Positions 48,461 through 56,995 of a stretch of 60,000 nt of DNA are shown in pieces. The stretch spans positions 1-60,000 of the forward strand of contig NZ_ANIJ01000047.1 in NCBI RefSeq assembly GCF_000347035.1, read 5' to 3'. Below the pieces are notes generated by a model, which saw only the letters and a list, made by a program, of their open reading frames with translations, did no database searches and had not been told where the DNA came from. The stretch comes from Leptospira sp. B5-022. Lineage in GTDB: Bacteria > Spirochaetota > Leptospiria > Leptospirales > Leptospiraceae. The position numbers and the translations under genes are program-made. The stretch's first letter is position 1; every line of letters begins with the position of its first letter.

Positions 48461-49003
48461 ATGATTTACGTACTGGGAAAGATTCTTACCTTTTTGAAAT
48501 ATTTCGAAAAGGTATTGGCTGGGCTTTGTTTCGGAGGCCTTACAATTTTAATGGGACTCGATGTGGGAGGAAGGGAGATCTTCAATTCCGGGATCGAATG
48601 GGCCCAAAAAGCTGCAATTCTTCTTATGATCTGGGGGGGATTTCTTGGAGCTGCTCTTACTTCCGGAGAAGGAGGACATCTTCGTCCTGAGATTGCCGAT
48701 AAACTTTGGCCGAAGTCAGCGCATAATTTTCAAAAGGGTTTAGAACATTTTTTGATCGCAATGTTCTGTTTGTTTTTTCTGTATCTGTCTTACGTTCACG
48801 TTTCCGAGGCTAAAAATTTCGGAGATATCCATCCGGTTATCGAACTTCTACCTCTTTGGGTGGTAAAAACGATTTTTCCGTATACTTTTATGGCGATGGC
48901 ATTTCGCCATTTGATTTACTCGTTTATCCCAAGTCTAAGACCTGCATCTAAGAACGAGGCAACTGATGCGTTAGCTGAAATTCAAAACGGAGGTAAGGCT
49001 TAA
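48461..49003 (+). CDS. TRAP transporter small permease (DctQ)
   Basis: The 180-residue membrane protein has four hydrophobic helices. The signature region GGREIFNSGIEWAQKAAILLMIWGGFLGAA is spread over helices 1 and 2. It pairs with DctM. Its last codon overlaps the DctM start (TAATG), so stoichiometry is likely set by translational coupling. Confidence 0.9.
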   Translation: MIYVLGKILTFLKYFEKVLAGLCFGGLTILMGLDVGGREIFNSGIEWAQKAAILLMIWGGFLGAALTSGEGGHLRPEIADKLWPKSAHNFQKGLEHFLIAMFCLFFLYLSYVHVSEAKNFGDIHPVIELLPLWVVKTIFPYTFMAMAFRHLIYSFIPSLRPASKNEATDALAEIQNGGKA

Positions 49004-50307
49004 TGGTAGGCGTCGGACTTCTTGCATTAATCGTTGTTCTTATCCTTCTCGGTCAGCCTTTGTTCGTTATAATGGGATTGGTGACTTCTTATTGTATCTA
49101 TTTCCTCGGAGAAGGAAGTTTTATAGGTATAGTAGAGGATATGTATTATGCCGCGGATAAAGAGGTATTGCTTGCGATCCCACTTTTCATACTCGCGGGA
49201 AATTTGATGACCCATGGTTCGATCGCTCGTCGATTGATCGACTTGAGTAAGGCTTTGACAGCTCCGATCCCTGCCGGACTTGCAATTGCGGGAGTATTTG
49301 CCTGCGGTATTTTTGCCGCGATCTCGGGTTCTTCTCCTGTTACATTGATAGCGATCGGAGGAATTGTTTATCCTGCTCTCGTTAAGGCCGGGTATTCCAA
49401 AAGTTTCAGTATGGGGCTATTATCCTCCGGCGGGACCTTAGGGATCATTATTCCTCCTAGTATTCCTATGATCATTTACGCGATCATGGTTGGAGTTTCC
49501 GTTACTGATCTATTCTTAGCAGGAGTAGGGCCTGGATTACTTTTGATGCTACTATTGGTCTTTTACTCTTTAGCTAGAGGATGGAAAACTCCCACTTCCA
49601 AATGGGATGCAAAGGAGATCGGTCGTACATTAAAGGCGGGAATTTTTGCGTTATTCATGCCTGTAGTAATCCTGGGAGGTATTTACTCAGGATTGTTTAC
49701 TGCGACGGAATCGGCGGCAATTGCGGTATTATACGCTATTATAGTCGAAGCTTTCATCTATAGAGAAATGTCCTGGTCGACATTACCTTCTTCTTTGGTG
49801 GAAAGTGCGCAAATGTTGGGTTCTTTATTTTTGATCCTGTTATTCGCAGTCGCCTTGAATAAGTTTATGACCCTCGAACAGATCCCTCAGGCGATGGTCG
49901 AGACGATGTCCGGAATGATTTCCGATCCTGTAACATTCCTGATCGGGGTGAATATTCTACTTCTGATCGTAGGATGTTTTATGGATGTGATGAGCGCTAT
50001 TTTGGTCTTAGCACCTTTATTAGCCCCAATGGCGATAACGTATGGAATCCATCCGATCCATTTCGGGATTATTATGATCGTGAATTTGGAGATAGGTTAT
50101 TTAACTCCTCCTGTCGGTATCAACTTGTTTGTAGCCTCCGGGATTTTTAAAGAACCTTTGGGTAACGTTATTAAAGCGGTGTTGCCGACCTTGCTGATTT
50201 TTTTAGTGGGTCTTGCTATCGTCACTTTTGTACCGGAAATTTCCTTGTATCTTTTAGGAGATGCAGCAAATGAATTACCGACTGGACCTTCTAGATTTAC
50301 ACCTTAA
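49003..50307 (+). CDS. TRAP transporter large permease (DctM)
   Basis: The 434-residue protein has about 12 membrane segments with the DctM patterns PLFILAGNLMTHGSIARRLIDLSKAL, GIFAAISGSSPVTLIAIGGIVYPAL and LGIIIPPSIPMIIYAIM, each spread across helices. A GYLTPPVGINLFVASG segment lies near the C-terminus. It carries the substrate in with sodium. It is encoded last of the TRAP genes, directly behind DctQ. A hairpin lies 26 bases after its stop. Confidence 0.95.
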   Translation: MVGVGLLALIVVLILLGQPLFVIMGLVTSYCIYFLGEGSFIGIVEDMYYAADKEVLLAIPLFILAGNLMTHGSIARRLIDLSKALTAPIPAGLAIAGVFACGIFAAISGSSPVTLIAIGGIVYPALVKAGYSKSFSMGLLSSGGTLGIIIPPSIPMIIYAIMVGVSVTDLFLAGVGPGLLLMLLLVFYSLARGWKTPTSKWDAKEIGRTLKAGIFALFMPVVILGGIYSGLFTATESAAIAVLYAIIVEAFIYREMSWSTLPSSLVESAQMLGSLFLILLFAVALNKFMTLEQIPQAMVETMSGMISDPVTFLIGVNILLLIVGCFMDVMSAILVLAPLLAPMAITYGIHPIHFGIIMIVNLEIGYLTPPVGINLFVASGIFKEPLGNVIKAVLPTLLIFLVGLAIVTFVPEISLYLLGDAANELPTGPSRFTP

Positions 50308-50333
50308 GTTTCAGTTTCGATAAGCCGAATAAA

Positions 50334-50364
50334 TCGCCTTTGCGGATCTTGCCTGCAAAGGCGA
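50334..50364 (+). repeat. Hairpin between DctM and DUF2147 copy 2
   Basis: TCGCCTTTGC/GCAAAGGCGA is a perfect 10-bp stem with an 11-base loop and no T-run. It is the third intergenic hairpin in this gene cluster. Confidence 0.55.
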
Positions 50365-50399
50365 AATTGAAAACGAATTTTAGAATTTCAGGAAGTAAT

Positions 50400-50846
50400 A
50401 TGAAGAAGACGATTATAGGTACGCTCACTCTCCTTATTTTTTTCTCCGTAGGGGAATTGTTTGCCGATCCGGCACCGGTGGTTGGTAGTTGGAGAACCGT
50501 TAGCGAGGAAGGAAAAGAAGAGTCGATCGTAGAGATCTACGAGCAGGGTGGTAAAATTTTCGGTAAGATCGCAAAGTTAACCGATCCACTTGATAAAAAC
50601 GGAAAACCTCATACTTGTACAGAATGTGACGGAACGGACAAAGACAAACCTGTTTTAGGACTGGTAATCATTCGTGGTTTAGCTCCCGATGGAGACAAAT
50701 GGTCCGGTGGTAAAATTTTAGATCCTAACAACGGGACTTGGTACAAATGCTTTTTAAAAGCGGTAGACGGTGGGAAAAAATTGGAAGTCCGCGGTTACGT
50801 TGGGTTTTCATTATTAGGAAGAACCCAAGTCTGGCTTAAAAAGTAG
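50400..50846 (+). CDS. DUF2147 family exported protein, copy 2
   Basis: The start is the ATG at 50400, behind a CAGGAAG site and after the hairpin; the longer frame from 50340 runs through that hairpin. The 148-residue product has a signal peptide ending LFAD. It shares with copy 1 the WRTVSEEGKEESIVEIYEQGG-type core (VVGSWRTV here), CTEC, GKILDPNNGTWYKC and the LLGRTQVWLKK end. Most aligned positions agree, so these are recent duplicates. Its location beyond DctM suggests a TRAP-related role. A further stem (50862-50893) lies behind it. Confidence 0.88.
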   Translation: MKKTIIGTLTLLIFFSVGELFADPAPVVGSWRTVSEEGKEESIVEIYEQGGKIFGKIAKLTDPLDKNGKPHTCTECDGTDKDKPVLGLVIIRGLAPDGDKWSGGKILDPNNGTWYKCFLKAVDGGKKLEVRGYVGFSLLGRTQVWLKK

Positions 50847-50966
50847 ACATCTTTCTTTTTTCCGGGGTAGGGAAGATGGATCCTCTACCCTGGAAATAAT
50901 CTCGCATTTTACCGTTCCGCTCAATTCTTTCTTTTCTTCCCCATTCCCTTTCAAAAAACTACGACT

Positions 50967-52481
50967 GTGGCGGGCTTTCTTCGCGTCTTTCTACTCAAAT
51001 TTTATTTTTGTACCTATTTAGTTTCCTGTTCCATTTTAAGGGAAACTATTCCTTCTCGACCATTAAACGACGGCTCCGTCTCGATTCTTTTGAAAATAGA
51101 TAAAAACGCCAGGGAAGAATTCGAAAGAGTAACTTCTTGGGAAGTTCCTTATACGTTTATAGAGAAAGATTATAGTTATGCAGTGATCCATAAGGAAAAA
51201 TTAAAAACATACGGTTTTCCTAAAGAAGGGATCAATATCGCAAAGGGTATGCCTTTCAAATATTATTCCGGAAATTACCAGAATTCCCTATCAGAATCCA
51301 TTTTTGCATTAGCAGATATCAGGAAAGGTTATAAGGATAATATATTAAATTCTCATTATCTATATTGGGTACATCGACTTTTTCCGAGACATACGCAGCA
51401 CAAGGTAATCGGAAAATCAAGTAGGGGTAGGGAGATTCCTGCAATTCTGCTCACTGACGTTGCCGTGCCGGATGAAAATAAAGTATCCGTCTTATTTAAT
51501 TGTGCTCATCATTCAAACGAAGTAATTTCCGTGGAACATTGTTATGATGTGATCTATGAACTTTTGGCTCATAAGAAGAAGTATGCGGATATGTTTGCAA
51601 AACTCAAGATCTGGGTGGTTCCAATCGTAAATCCGGACGGCTCCAGAGTTTTCTGGCATGAGAATATGTCGATGGGAAGAAAGAACGGATATCCCGGTTG
51701 GGGACAAGTCTCCGAAAAGGAAAATCCAGGAGTAGATATCAATCGGAATTATCCATTCTTCTGGGGAAAAACAAAATCGAACCGAACTTCTTCCATGTCG
51801 AATAGCGTATTTTTCAGAGGACCGTATCCCGGTTCCGAGCCTGAGACACAAGCGATGATGAATTTAGCCGAAAAGGAAAGGTTTGTAGCTTCTATCAGTT
51901 ATCATGCTTTTGCGAATTGTATCTTAGTTCCTTATACCATTGATGGAACCTCTAATCCGGAACCGGACTTTACTTGGAATTTAGCGAAGAGGATCGCTTC
52001 CGCCGTAGAAAGTAAAAACCCAAACCATAATTTCGGCGCTAAAAAAAATATCTACGCAGTGGACGGGGTGGATCAAGATTACTATTTCTTTAAGTACGGG
52101 ACTCTCGCATACTTAGTTGAATCTTCTCACTTGAATCCTCCATATTCGGACGTACCGAAAATTATGGAATCTTTGAGACCGGCATGGATGATCCTTTTGG
52201 AAGAAATTGCCGATGGAAGTAAACTTTACTTCAAGATCAAAGACGAACACGGAAATCCTTTAGCGGCAAATATCAAATATGAAAAGGTCGTTTTTTATCA
52301 TGGGGAAGTTAGGACTTCTCGAAAAGAAGATGGAATGTTTTTCCAATCCTTTCCCGGAATTAGAGGTATTAATTTGAAAGTGGAAAAGGAAGGATATGAG
52401 ACAGTCAACTGGCAGGGCACCACTTGGAAATCTTGGAAGGCAGTGGAAATCGTTCTAAAGAAGAAAACCCCGGCACAATAA
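50967..52481 (+). CDS. M14-family zinc carboxypeptidase lipoprotein
   Basis: A GTG-started frame of 504 codons with an N-terminal lipobox-like LVSC (C21). The carboxypeptidase domain has H182-x-x-E185 (AHHSNE), DINRNYP (257-263), H313 (SYHAF) and the catalytic E385 in VESSH. These zinc and catalytic residues make it a likely active M14 enzyme, cutting amino acids from a peptide C-terminus or from peptidoglycan stem peptides. A C-terminal beta domain of about 80 residues (YFKIKDEHGNPLAANIKYE) has carboxypeptidase-regulatory-like character. It is seven bases ahead of the EamA gene. Confidence 0.9.
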   Translation: MAGFLRVFLLKFYFCTYLVSCSILRETIPSRPLNDGSVSILLKIDKNAREEFERVTSWEVPYTFIEKDYSYAVIHKEKLKTYGFPKEGINIAKGMPFKYYSGNYQNSLSESIFALADIRKGYKDNILNSHYLYWVHRLFPRHTQHKVIGKSSRGREIPAILLTDVAVPDENKVSVLFNCAHHSNEVISVEHCYDVIYELLAHKKKYADMFAKLKIWVVPIVNPDGSRVFWHENMSMGRKNGYPGWGQVSEKENPGVDINRNYPFFWGKTKSNRTSSMSNSVFFRGPYPGSEPETQAMMNLAEKERFVASISYHAFANCILVPYTIDGTSNPEPDFTWNLAKRIASAVESKNPNHNFGAKKNIYAVDGVDQDYYFFKYGTLAYLVESSHLNPPYSDVPKIMESLRPAWMILLEEIADGSKLYFKIKDEHGNPLAANIKYEKVVFYHGEVRTSRKEDGMFFQSFPGIRGINLKVEKEGYETVNWQGTTWKSWKAVEIVLKKKTPAQ

Positions 52482-52488
52482 TATCGGA

Positions 52489-53412
52489 ATGAACAGATAT
52501 AAAAACGAGGCCGCGCTGATCTTTTGCACCTTGATTTGGGGCGGGACATTCTCCGCTACAAAACTGAGTTTGGCCTCTATTTCTTCCTGTTTATTTATCG
52601 GTATCCGATTTGCGATCGCAACGTTCGTTTTTATTATTTATATTCTTCTGAAGAACCGAAAGGATCCCGTATCTTATCCGACTTGGAAGGCAAACAAATC
52701 TCTTTACTTCTTGGCCTTTTTATTGGGCTTTTGGATGTTTCTTGGATTCGCATTCGAGACAGTCGGCTTAAAATACACAACCGCTACTAAGTCCGGGTTT
52801 TTGACAGGGACCTTGGTGGTTATCACTCCTATTTTGCAGACTTTGTTTTTGAAACGTTTGCCAAGTTCCGGAAACTTACTGGGCGTGATCGTGGTAATGT
52901 TGGGACTATTCTTTCTTTCCGCAGAATCAACGGGAGAAGATCATAAATTTATAATATCTTATCACCTGGGCGATATACTTACTTTGGGTGGCGCGTTTTT
53001 CTTTTCTTTATATATTATTTATGTGGATAAGGCGAGTAAGTCCTGCCCTTTGGATATTCTCCTTTTGTCTCAAACATTAGTGACCAGTGTATTCGCTTTT
53101 TTTCTAGCATTTCTCTTACATTGGACGGAATTCGAACCATTGTTTATCAAAATGGATTCCAGAGTTATGCCTGCCTTATTCTATAACGGTTTGATCTCTT
53201 CTGTGGGAACTACATTCTTGCAGACAAAATACCAGCAAGGGATCTCTCCTACGAGAGCGGGATTGATCTTTTCTTTGGAGCCTGTGTTCTCCGCAATTCT
53301 TGCCTATTTTACTTTGGATGAACGGATGGACGCAACCGGTTTGATCGGATGCAGTTTCGTGCTCACAGGTGTGTTATTAGCCGAACTTTTGGGTAGAGAA
53401 AAAAAATTTTAG
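52489..53412 (+). CDS. EamA/DMT-family membrane exporter
   Basis: The 307-residue protein has ten predicted helices in two EamA halves, with LIFCTLIWGGTFSATKLSLA in the first. GLISSVGTTFLQTKYQQGIS and the second-half signature EPVFSAILAYFTLDE follow. DMT members usually export metabolites. It is translated close behind the M14 gene, so they may share a transcript. No substrate can be named. Confidence 0.9.
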   Translation: MNRYKNEAALIFCTLIWGGTFSATKLSLASISSCLFIGIRFAIATFVFIIYILLKNRKDPVSYPTWKANKSLYFLAFLLGFWMFLGFAFETVGLKYTTATKSGFLTGTLVVITPILQTLFLKRLPSSGNLLGVIVVMLGLFFLSAESTGEDHKFIISYHLGDILTLGGAFFFSLYIIYVDKASKSCPLDILLLSQTLVTSVFAFFLAFLLHWTEFEPLFIKMDSRVMPALFYNGLISSVGTTFLQTKYQQGISPTRAGLIFSLEPVFSAILAYFTLDERMDATGLIGCSFVLTGVLLAELLGREKKF

Positions 53413-53495
53413 AGCTTGTTCTATCCCATATTTTAACGAAAGTTTTGCAATTTTTTAGACTTTGATTTGTGGTTTAAAGGTCCGGAGTACCTGTC

Positions 53496-54713
53496 ATGAA
53501 GCGGATTTGTTTTTTTGTATTTTTACTTTCTATTTCGGCTTGTAACCAAGCCAAATCCATCGATATAGACTCCGCCAAATCTCCCATTGGTCTACTCATG
53601 GATATTACCCTTTCCGAGGTACTTAACGGTAGAGATGCAGGCCCGGAGTTTATGGCTGCAGGGGATAATTGTTCCCTTTTTACTTCCAATGATGGAATTG
53701 TTTGGAGCATTCGACAAGGCGGCTCTACTCCTTTTACGGGTTGTTCCGGCGGAGTGATCTATGGACTAGCGCAAGGTAACGGAAGGTGGGTGGCTGTCGG
53801 TACAGTCAGCGCCTCATATCAAACGAACACGAATAATTGCGGTATTTGGAGCAGTGTCGACGGTGTCGAGTGGGTAAAACATGCCTGTCCAAATCCAAAC
53901 ATATTAAGTTATTCTAATACTCCTCTTAGATCAGTGGTCTATGGGAATGGGATGTTTTTTGCTTCCGGCCATAAAATGGGAACTGGAGCCAATGAGGACT
54001 ATTATGGGTTGGTCAGTTCCGATGGGATGAGCTGGAATTTTAAAAAGTTAGGACCGACTCCGATTGTAGATGGAGGATTAAATTCTACCTGTTATCTTTC
54101 TGCGGATTCGGCAGGAATTCATTGTCTGGGAGAAACAGGATCCTATGCTTCATCCAGTGCGATCCTAAAATATAGTTTTGCAAGTTCTACTTGGGTTTCC
54201 GATTCAGATCAACCCGGATATTTAGGATATTCTAATATGCCTACTTCTCCACCTAACTATAATCCGAATACGTTTTGGTTTTCCAAAGGGCCGAACCAAT
54301 CCCGTTTTTCTTTTGGAGAAGGAGACGGTGCGAATTACGTGAATCGAAAGCTTTCAGGAGGGGATTGGGAAGAAGTAGTTACGAATGAATTATTGGGGAC
54401 CTACGACATTCTTCTGAATTCCATGGCCTTTAAGGGAAATATGATTGTTGCACTCGGAGACAATTGTACTTGGATGAATTCCTCCGATGCGGGTGCCAAT
54501 TGGACCGGTTATGAATCGATCGGCAACTGTTCCTACGATAACGGTCAGCCGGACTTTTTAAGCTTAGCCTATAATCCGTACGTGAAATTATTTTTAGGAG
54601 CGGGGAGAGCAGGAAACGTAATATATTCCGAAACAGGATTGGATCCTTCTTCTTGGACTATTTTGAATACTGGGTTTAGCGGTACGATTAATACTCTGAT
54701 CTCAAAACCTTAG
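53496..54713 (+). CDS. Putative lipoprotein with beta-propeller-like repeats
   Basis: The 405-residue product has GGAG upstream and a lipobox ISAC (C16). Repeats of about 55 residues carry Asp-box-like 'S.DG..W' elements: SNDGIVWS, SSVDGVEW, SSDGMSW, SSDAGANW and then EVIYSETGLDPSSW-like. They resemble sialidase-type propeller blades, though sialidase catalytic residues are not seen. It is likely surface exposed. Its end overlaps the converging gene by four bases. Confidence 0.72.
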   Translation: MKRICFFVFLLSISACNQAKSIDIDSAKSPIGLLMDITLSEVLNGRDAGPEFMAAGDNCSLFTSNDGIVWSIRQGGSTPFTGCSGGVIYGLAQGNGRWVAVGTVSASYQTNTNNCGIWSSVDGVEWVKHACPNPNILSYSNTPLRSVVYGNGMFFASGHKMGTGANEDYYGLVSSDGMSWNFKKLGPTPIVDGGLNSTCYLSADSAGIHCLGETGSYASSSAILKYSFASSTWVSDSDQPGYLGYSNMPTSPPNYNPNTFWFSKGPNQSRFSFGEGDGANYVNRKLSGGDWEEVVTNELLGTYDILLNSMAFKGNMIVALGDNCTWMNSSDAGANWTGYESIGNCSYDNGQPDFLSLAYNPYVKLFLGAGRAGNVIYSETGLDPSSWTILNTGFSGTINTLISKP

Positions 54714-55633
54714 TTCTCCTGGGTGGAATTTTCAACACGTAAATCTTGAGTCGGGATTGGGATCTTTGCCTTGATCGCCGCTTCTCTAATCTTCGGATCT
54801 AATTGGAGAAGTTTTTTAATTGCGATATCCTGCCAATAGCGAGATCGATTTTCTTTGATAAATCTTTTTAGGAAATGGATCTCTGCACCTTTTGGACTTA
54901 TTTCTTCCTTTCCGTAATATTTACTTTTAATATTAGAAGAAAAATTCGGATTTCCCTGTAGATACGTATCCAGATTTTCCATAACGTAGGTGCCCAAATA
55001 AGGCCTGCCATAAGTCGGATTTGTATCTTTTGGATAGGCGATAAAATTTCCTATAAATCGGATCTCTAATCCACCCGGATTTGTGAAAGAAAATTTAGAT
55101 TTTTCTAATGGATCATACTCTATTCGGATGGAGTTGGTATGAAGAACAGTGTAGGTATGGGTTTGTACATGCCCATATTTGTTTACGGTAGTGTAGGTAT
55201 GAGTTGTGGTATAAGAATAAGAGGCACTGTCCAATATTAAAGATTGGTTTTGCGGGAGTCTAGTGACTGCGAAATATTTAGGAGCACTTCCATCCGATTT
55301 TCCTAGCTGTAATTTTTTGACCCATAAAAATCTGTAATTTTCGTCTCCCTCCATTTCCTGCCCTGGATCTTCTAGATTAATTCTTAAAGTATTGTCCGAG
55401 AGAGAAGATATATGTGTTTCTTTTGGAATCGAATCTTCTAAACCTCTAAATATCCCATTCGAGATACCTCCCTGGGCAACGATCAGACCAAACGCAACTA
55501 AACCTTCTTCCCCAGGGACAGGATCTTCCAGCACAGGAAAGGTTTTTATACAACCCATGCTGAATACGGTTAAGTTTAGAAAAAGTAAGGACCTAAATCT
55601 CCAATCCATTGCTTCCATCTTAAAGTGTACCAT
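54710..55633 (-). CDS. Putative lipoprotein, unknown function
   Basis: The 307-residue product has a hydrophobic N-terminus and lipobox FSMGC (C28 from the first Met; Met 6 or 9 may be the true start). A beta-rich domain includes a Tyr/Thr/His-rich stretch YTTTHTYTTVNKYGHVQTHT (about 140-160), unlike anything nearby. The C-terminal third is helical and charged (IREAAIKAKI). No family is recognised. It runs against the propeller lipoprotein with a four-base overlap. Confidence 0.7.
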   Translation of the reverse strand: MVHFKMEAMDWRFRSLLFLNLTVFSMGCIKTFPVLEDPVPGEEGLVAFGLIVAQGGISNGIFRGLEDSIPKETHISSLSDNTLRINLEDPGQEMEGDENYRFLWVKKLQLGKSDGSAPKYFAVTRLPQNQSLILDSASYSYTTTHTYTTVNKYGHVQTHTYTVLHTNSIRIEYDPLEKSKFSFTNPGGLEIRFIGNFIAYPKDTNPTYGRPYLGTYVMENLDTYLQGNPNFSSNIKSKYYGKEEISPKGAEIHFLKRFIKENRSRYWQDIAIKKLLQLDPKIREAAIKAKIPIPTQDLRVENSTQEN

Positions 55634-55781
55634 TACTTATTCAATCCGTTTTGTTAGTTGACTCGAATTGGATCGAATAAATAAATAATGTTCTTTATAG
55701 TCCGTCCCAAAATAAACTATCAATAAAAACTAAGTGTCGGCCTTTGTGAGCCTCGACTTTTTGGAAAAACTCTTATACTAC

Positions 55782-56900
55782 ATGAAGCGAAATATCCGGG
55801 CAAAATTATTTTTTTTATTTTTGATCTTCTTTTTAACTCCAATCTATAATTTCGCTTCTCCCCCAAAAACGGATTTGGATGACGATGTCTTAAAAGAGAT
55901 CCGAGATCATTATGACTCGGGACAGAAGGCAAACAAGTTCGATAGAGACTTAGGCATTCCTAAAGTCCCTAAGGCTAGGTTTTTTTCCATACAACCGGGC
56001 GGAAGTTACGATTTTATTTCCGACCTGGATATCAGCGGAAGAGGAAGGTCCGCTGCGATGACTACAACGTCTCAAAGGTCTAATTTCTTTTTTGATATCA
56101 GAAGTAAGGACTTTAAGATCAACGAGGCTTTTGGAGTTCAACTTCTGTTCCATTCCGCCCGAAAAGAGTTCGACAAACAATCCTATTCAGTACCTGCTCC
56201 GGATACAAGTTCTTCTTCCGATTCAAGTTCCTCTTCGTCTAGTAGCAGTAGTTCCGGACAGAATGATAAAAATTCGGTTACTGCGGATCTCGGAACTAAC
56301 GTCAAAGTAGATTATAATTATATAATACCTACATTCTATTGGGGAAATCCGGACGTAGACGGATTTCGTATGGGAGTCGGTTTCGGATTAGCCGATATCA
56401 GAATGAGAGGGAATGTGGACTTTAGGGATCCCGGAGAAATGATCGGAAAATTGTATGGAGCAATGGGTGACAGAAATACTTTTTTGAACACATTAAGTTT
56501 TATACAATTGAGCTCCGGCTTAGTGGATCTGAGAAGCGGAGATCCGCTATTCAATTATCTATTATTAAACTTAAGCCAAGGTAATAATTTGGAATTAATG
56601 GGGGCGTATCTTGCCAGCCAAGGCACCAATTTTTCTACGGATATACTATCACTTTTAGTTTATACATCTTTGAAGGATGATTACAATCCTTTGGAATTAT
56701 TAGCTTTGAGCGCACTGTCCAGAACCAGCATCAACGCTAAGGATAAACAAGTTTTTGCATACATGATCTATGTAGAAACGCCTAAATTCGGGTTCGTAAA
56801 AGCTAGGCTGAGTTGGCATGGACCGTTGTTCAAGGATTCCGGATATACGATCCACATGAGCACCCTCGAGTTGGCATTAATGATCCCAATCAACTTTTAA
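55782..56900 (+). CDS. Outer-membrane protein with Ser-rich loop
   Basis: The ATG at 55782 starts a signal peptide with a hydrophobic core ending IYNFAS. The rest of the 372 residues shows barrel-like strands (FFFDIRSKDFKINEAFGVQL, FRMGVGFGLADIRMRG). A low-complexity run of 16 Ser among Asp and Thr (about residues 143-160) sits in a likely surface loop and is DNA-repeat rich, so it may vary in length between strains. It starts 148 bases after the preceding minus-strand gene start, in divergent orientation. The family is not recognised. Confidence 0.7.
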   Translation: MKRNIRAKLFFLFLIFFLTPIYNFASPPKTDLDDDVLKEIRDHYDSGQKANKFDRDLGIPKVPKARFFSIQPGGSYDFISDLDISGRGRSAAMTTTSQRSNFFFDIRSKDFKINEAFGVQLLFHSARKEFDKQSYSVPAPDTSSSSDSSSSSSSSSSSGQNDKNSVTADLGTNVKVDYNYIIPTFYWGNPDVDGFRMGVGFGLADIRMRGNVDFRDPGEMIGKLYGAMGDRNTFLNTLSFIQLSSGLVDLRSGDPLFNYLLLNLSQGNNLELMGAYLASQGTNFSTDILSLLVYTSLKDDYNPLELLALSALSRTSINAKDKQVFAYMIYVETPKFGFVKARLSWHGPLFKDSGYTIHMSTLELALMIPINF

Positions 56901-56995
56901 TTCTTCTAAATTACATCCACATAATATCCCTGCTTGACACTCGGTCGATTCGAAGAGATTTTAGGCCAAAAACGAAACCGCCTAACCGAGGAATA

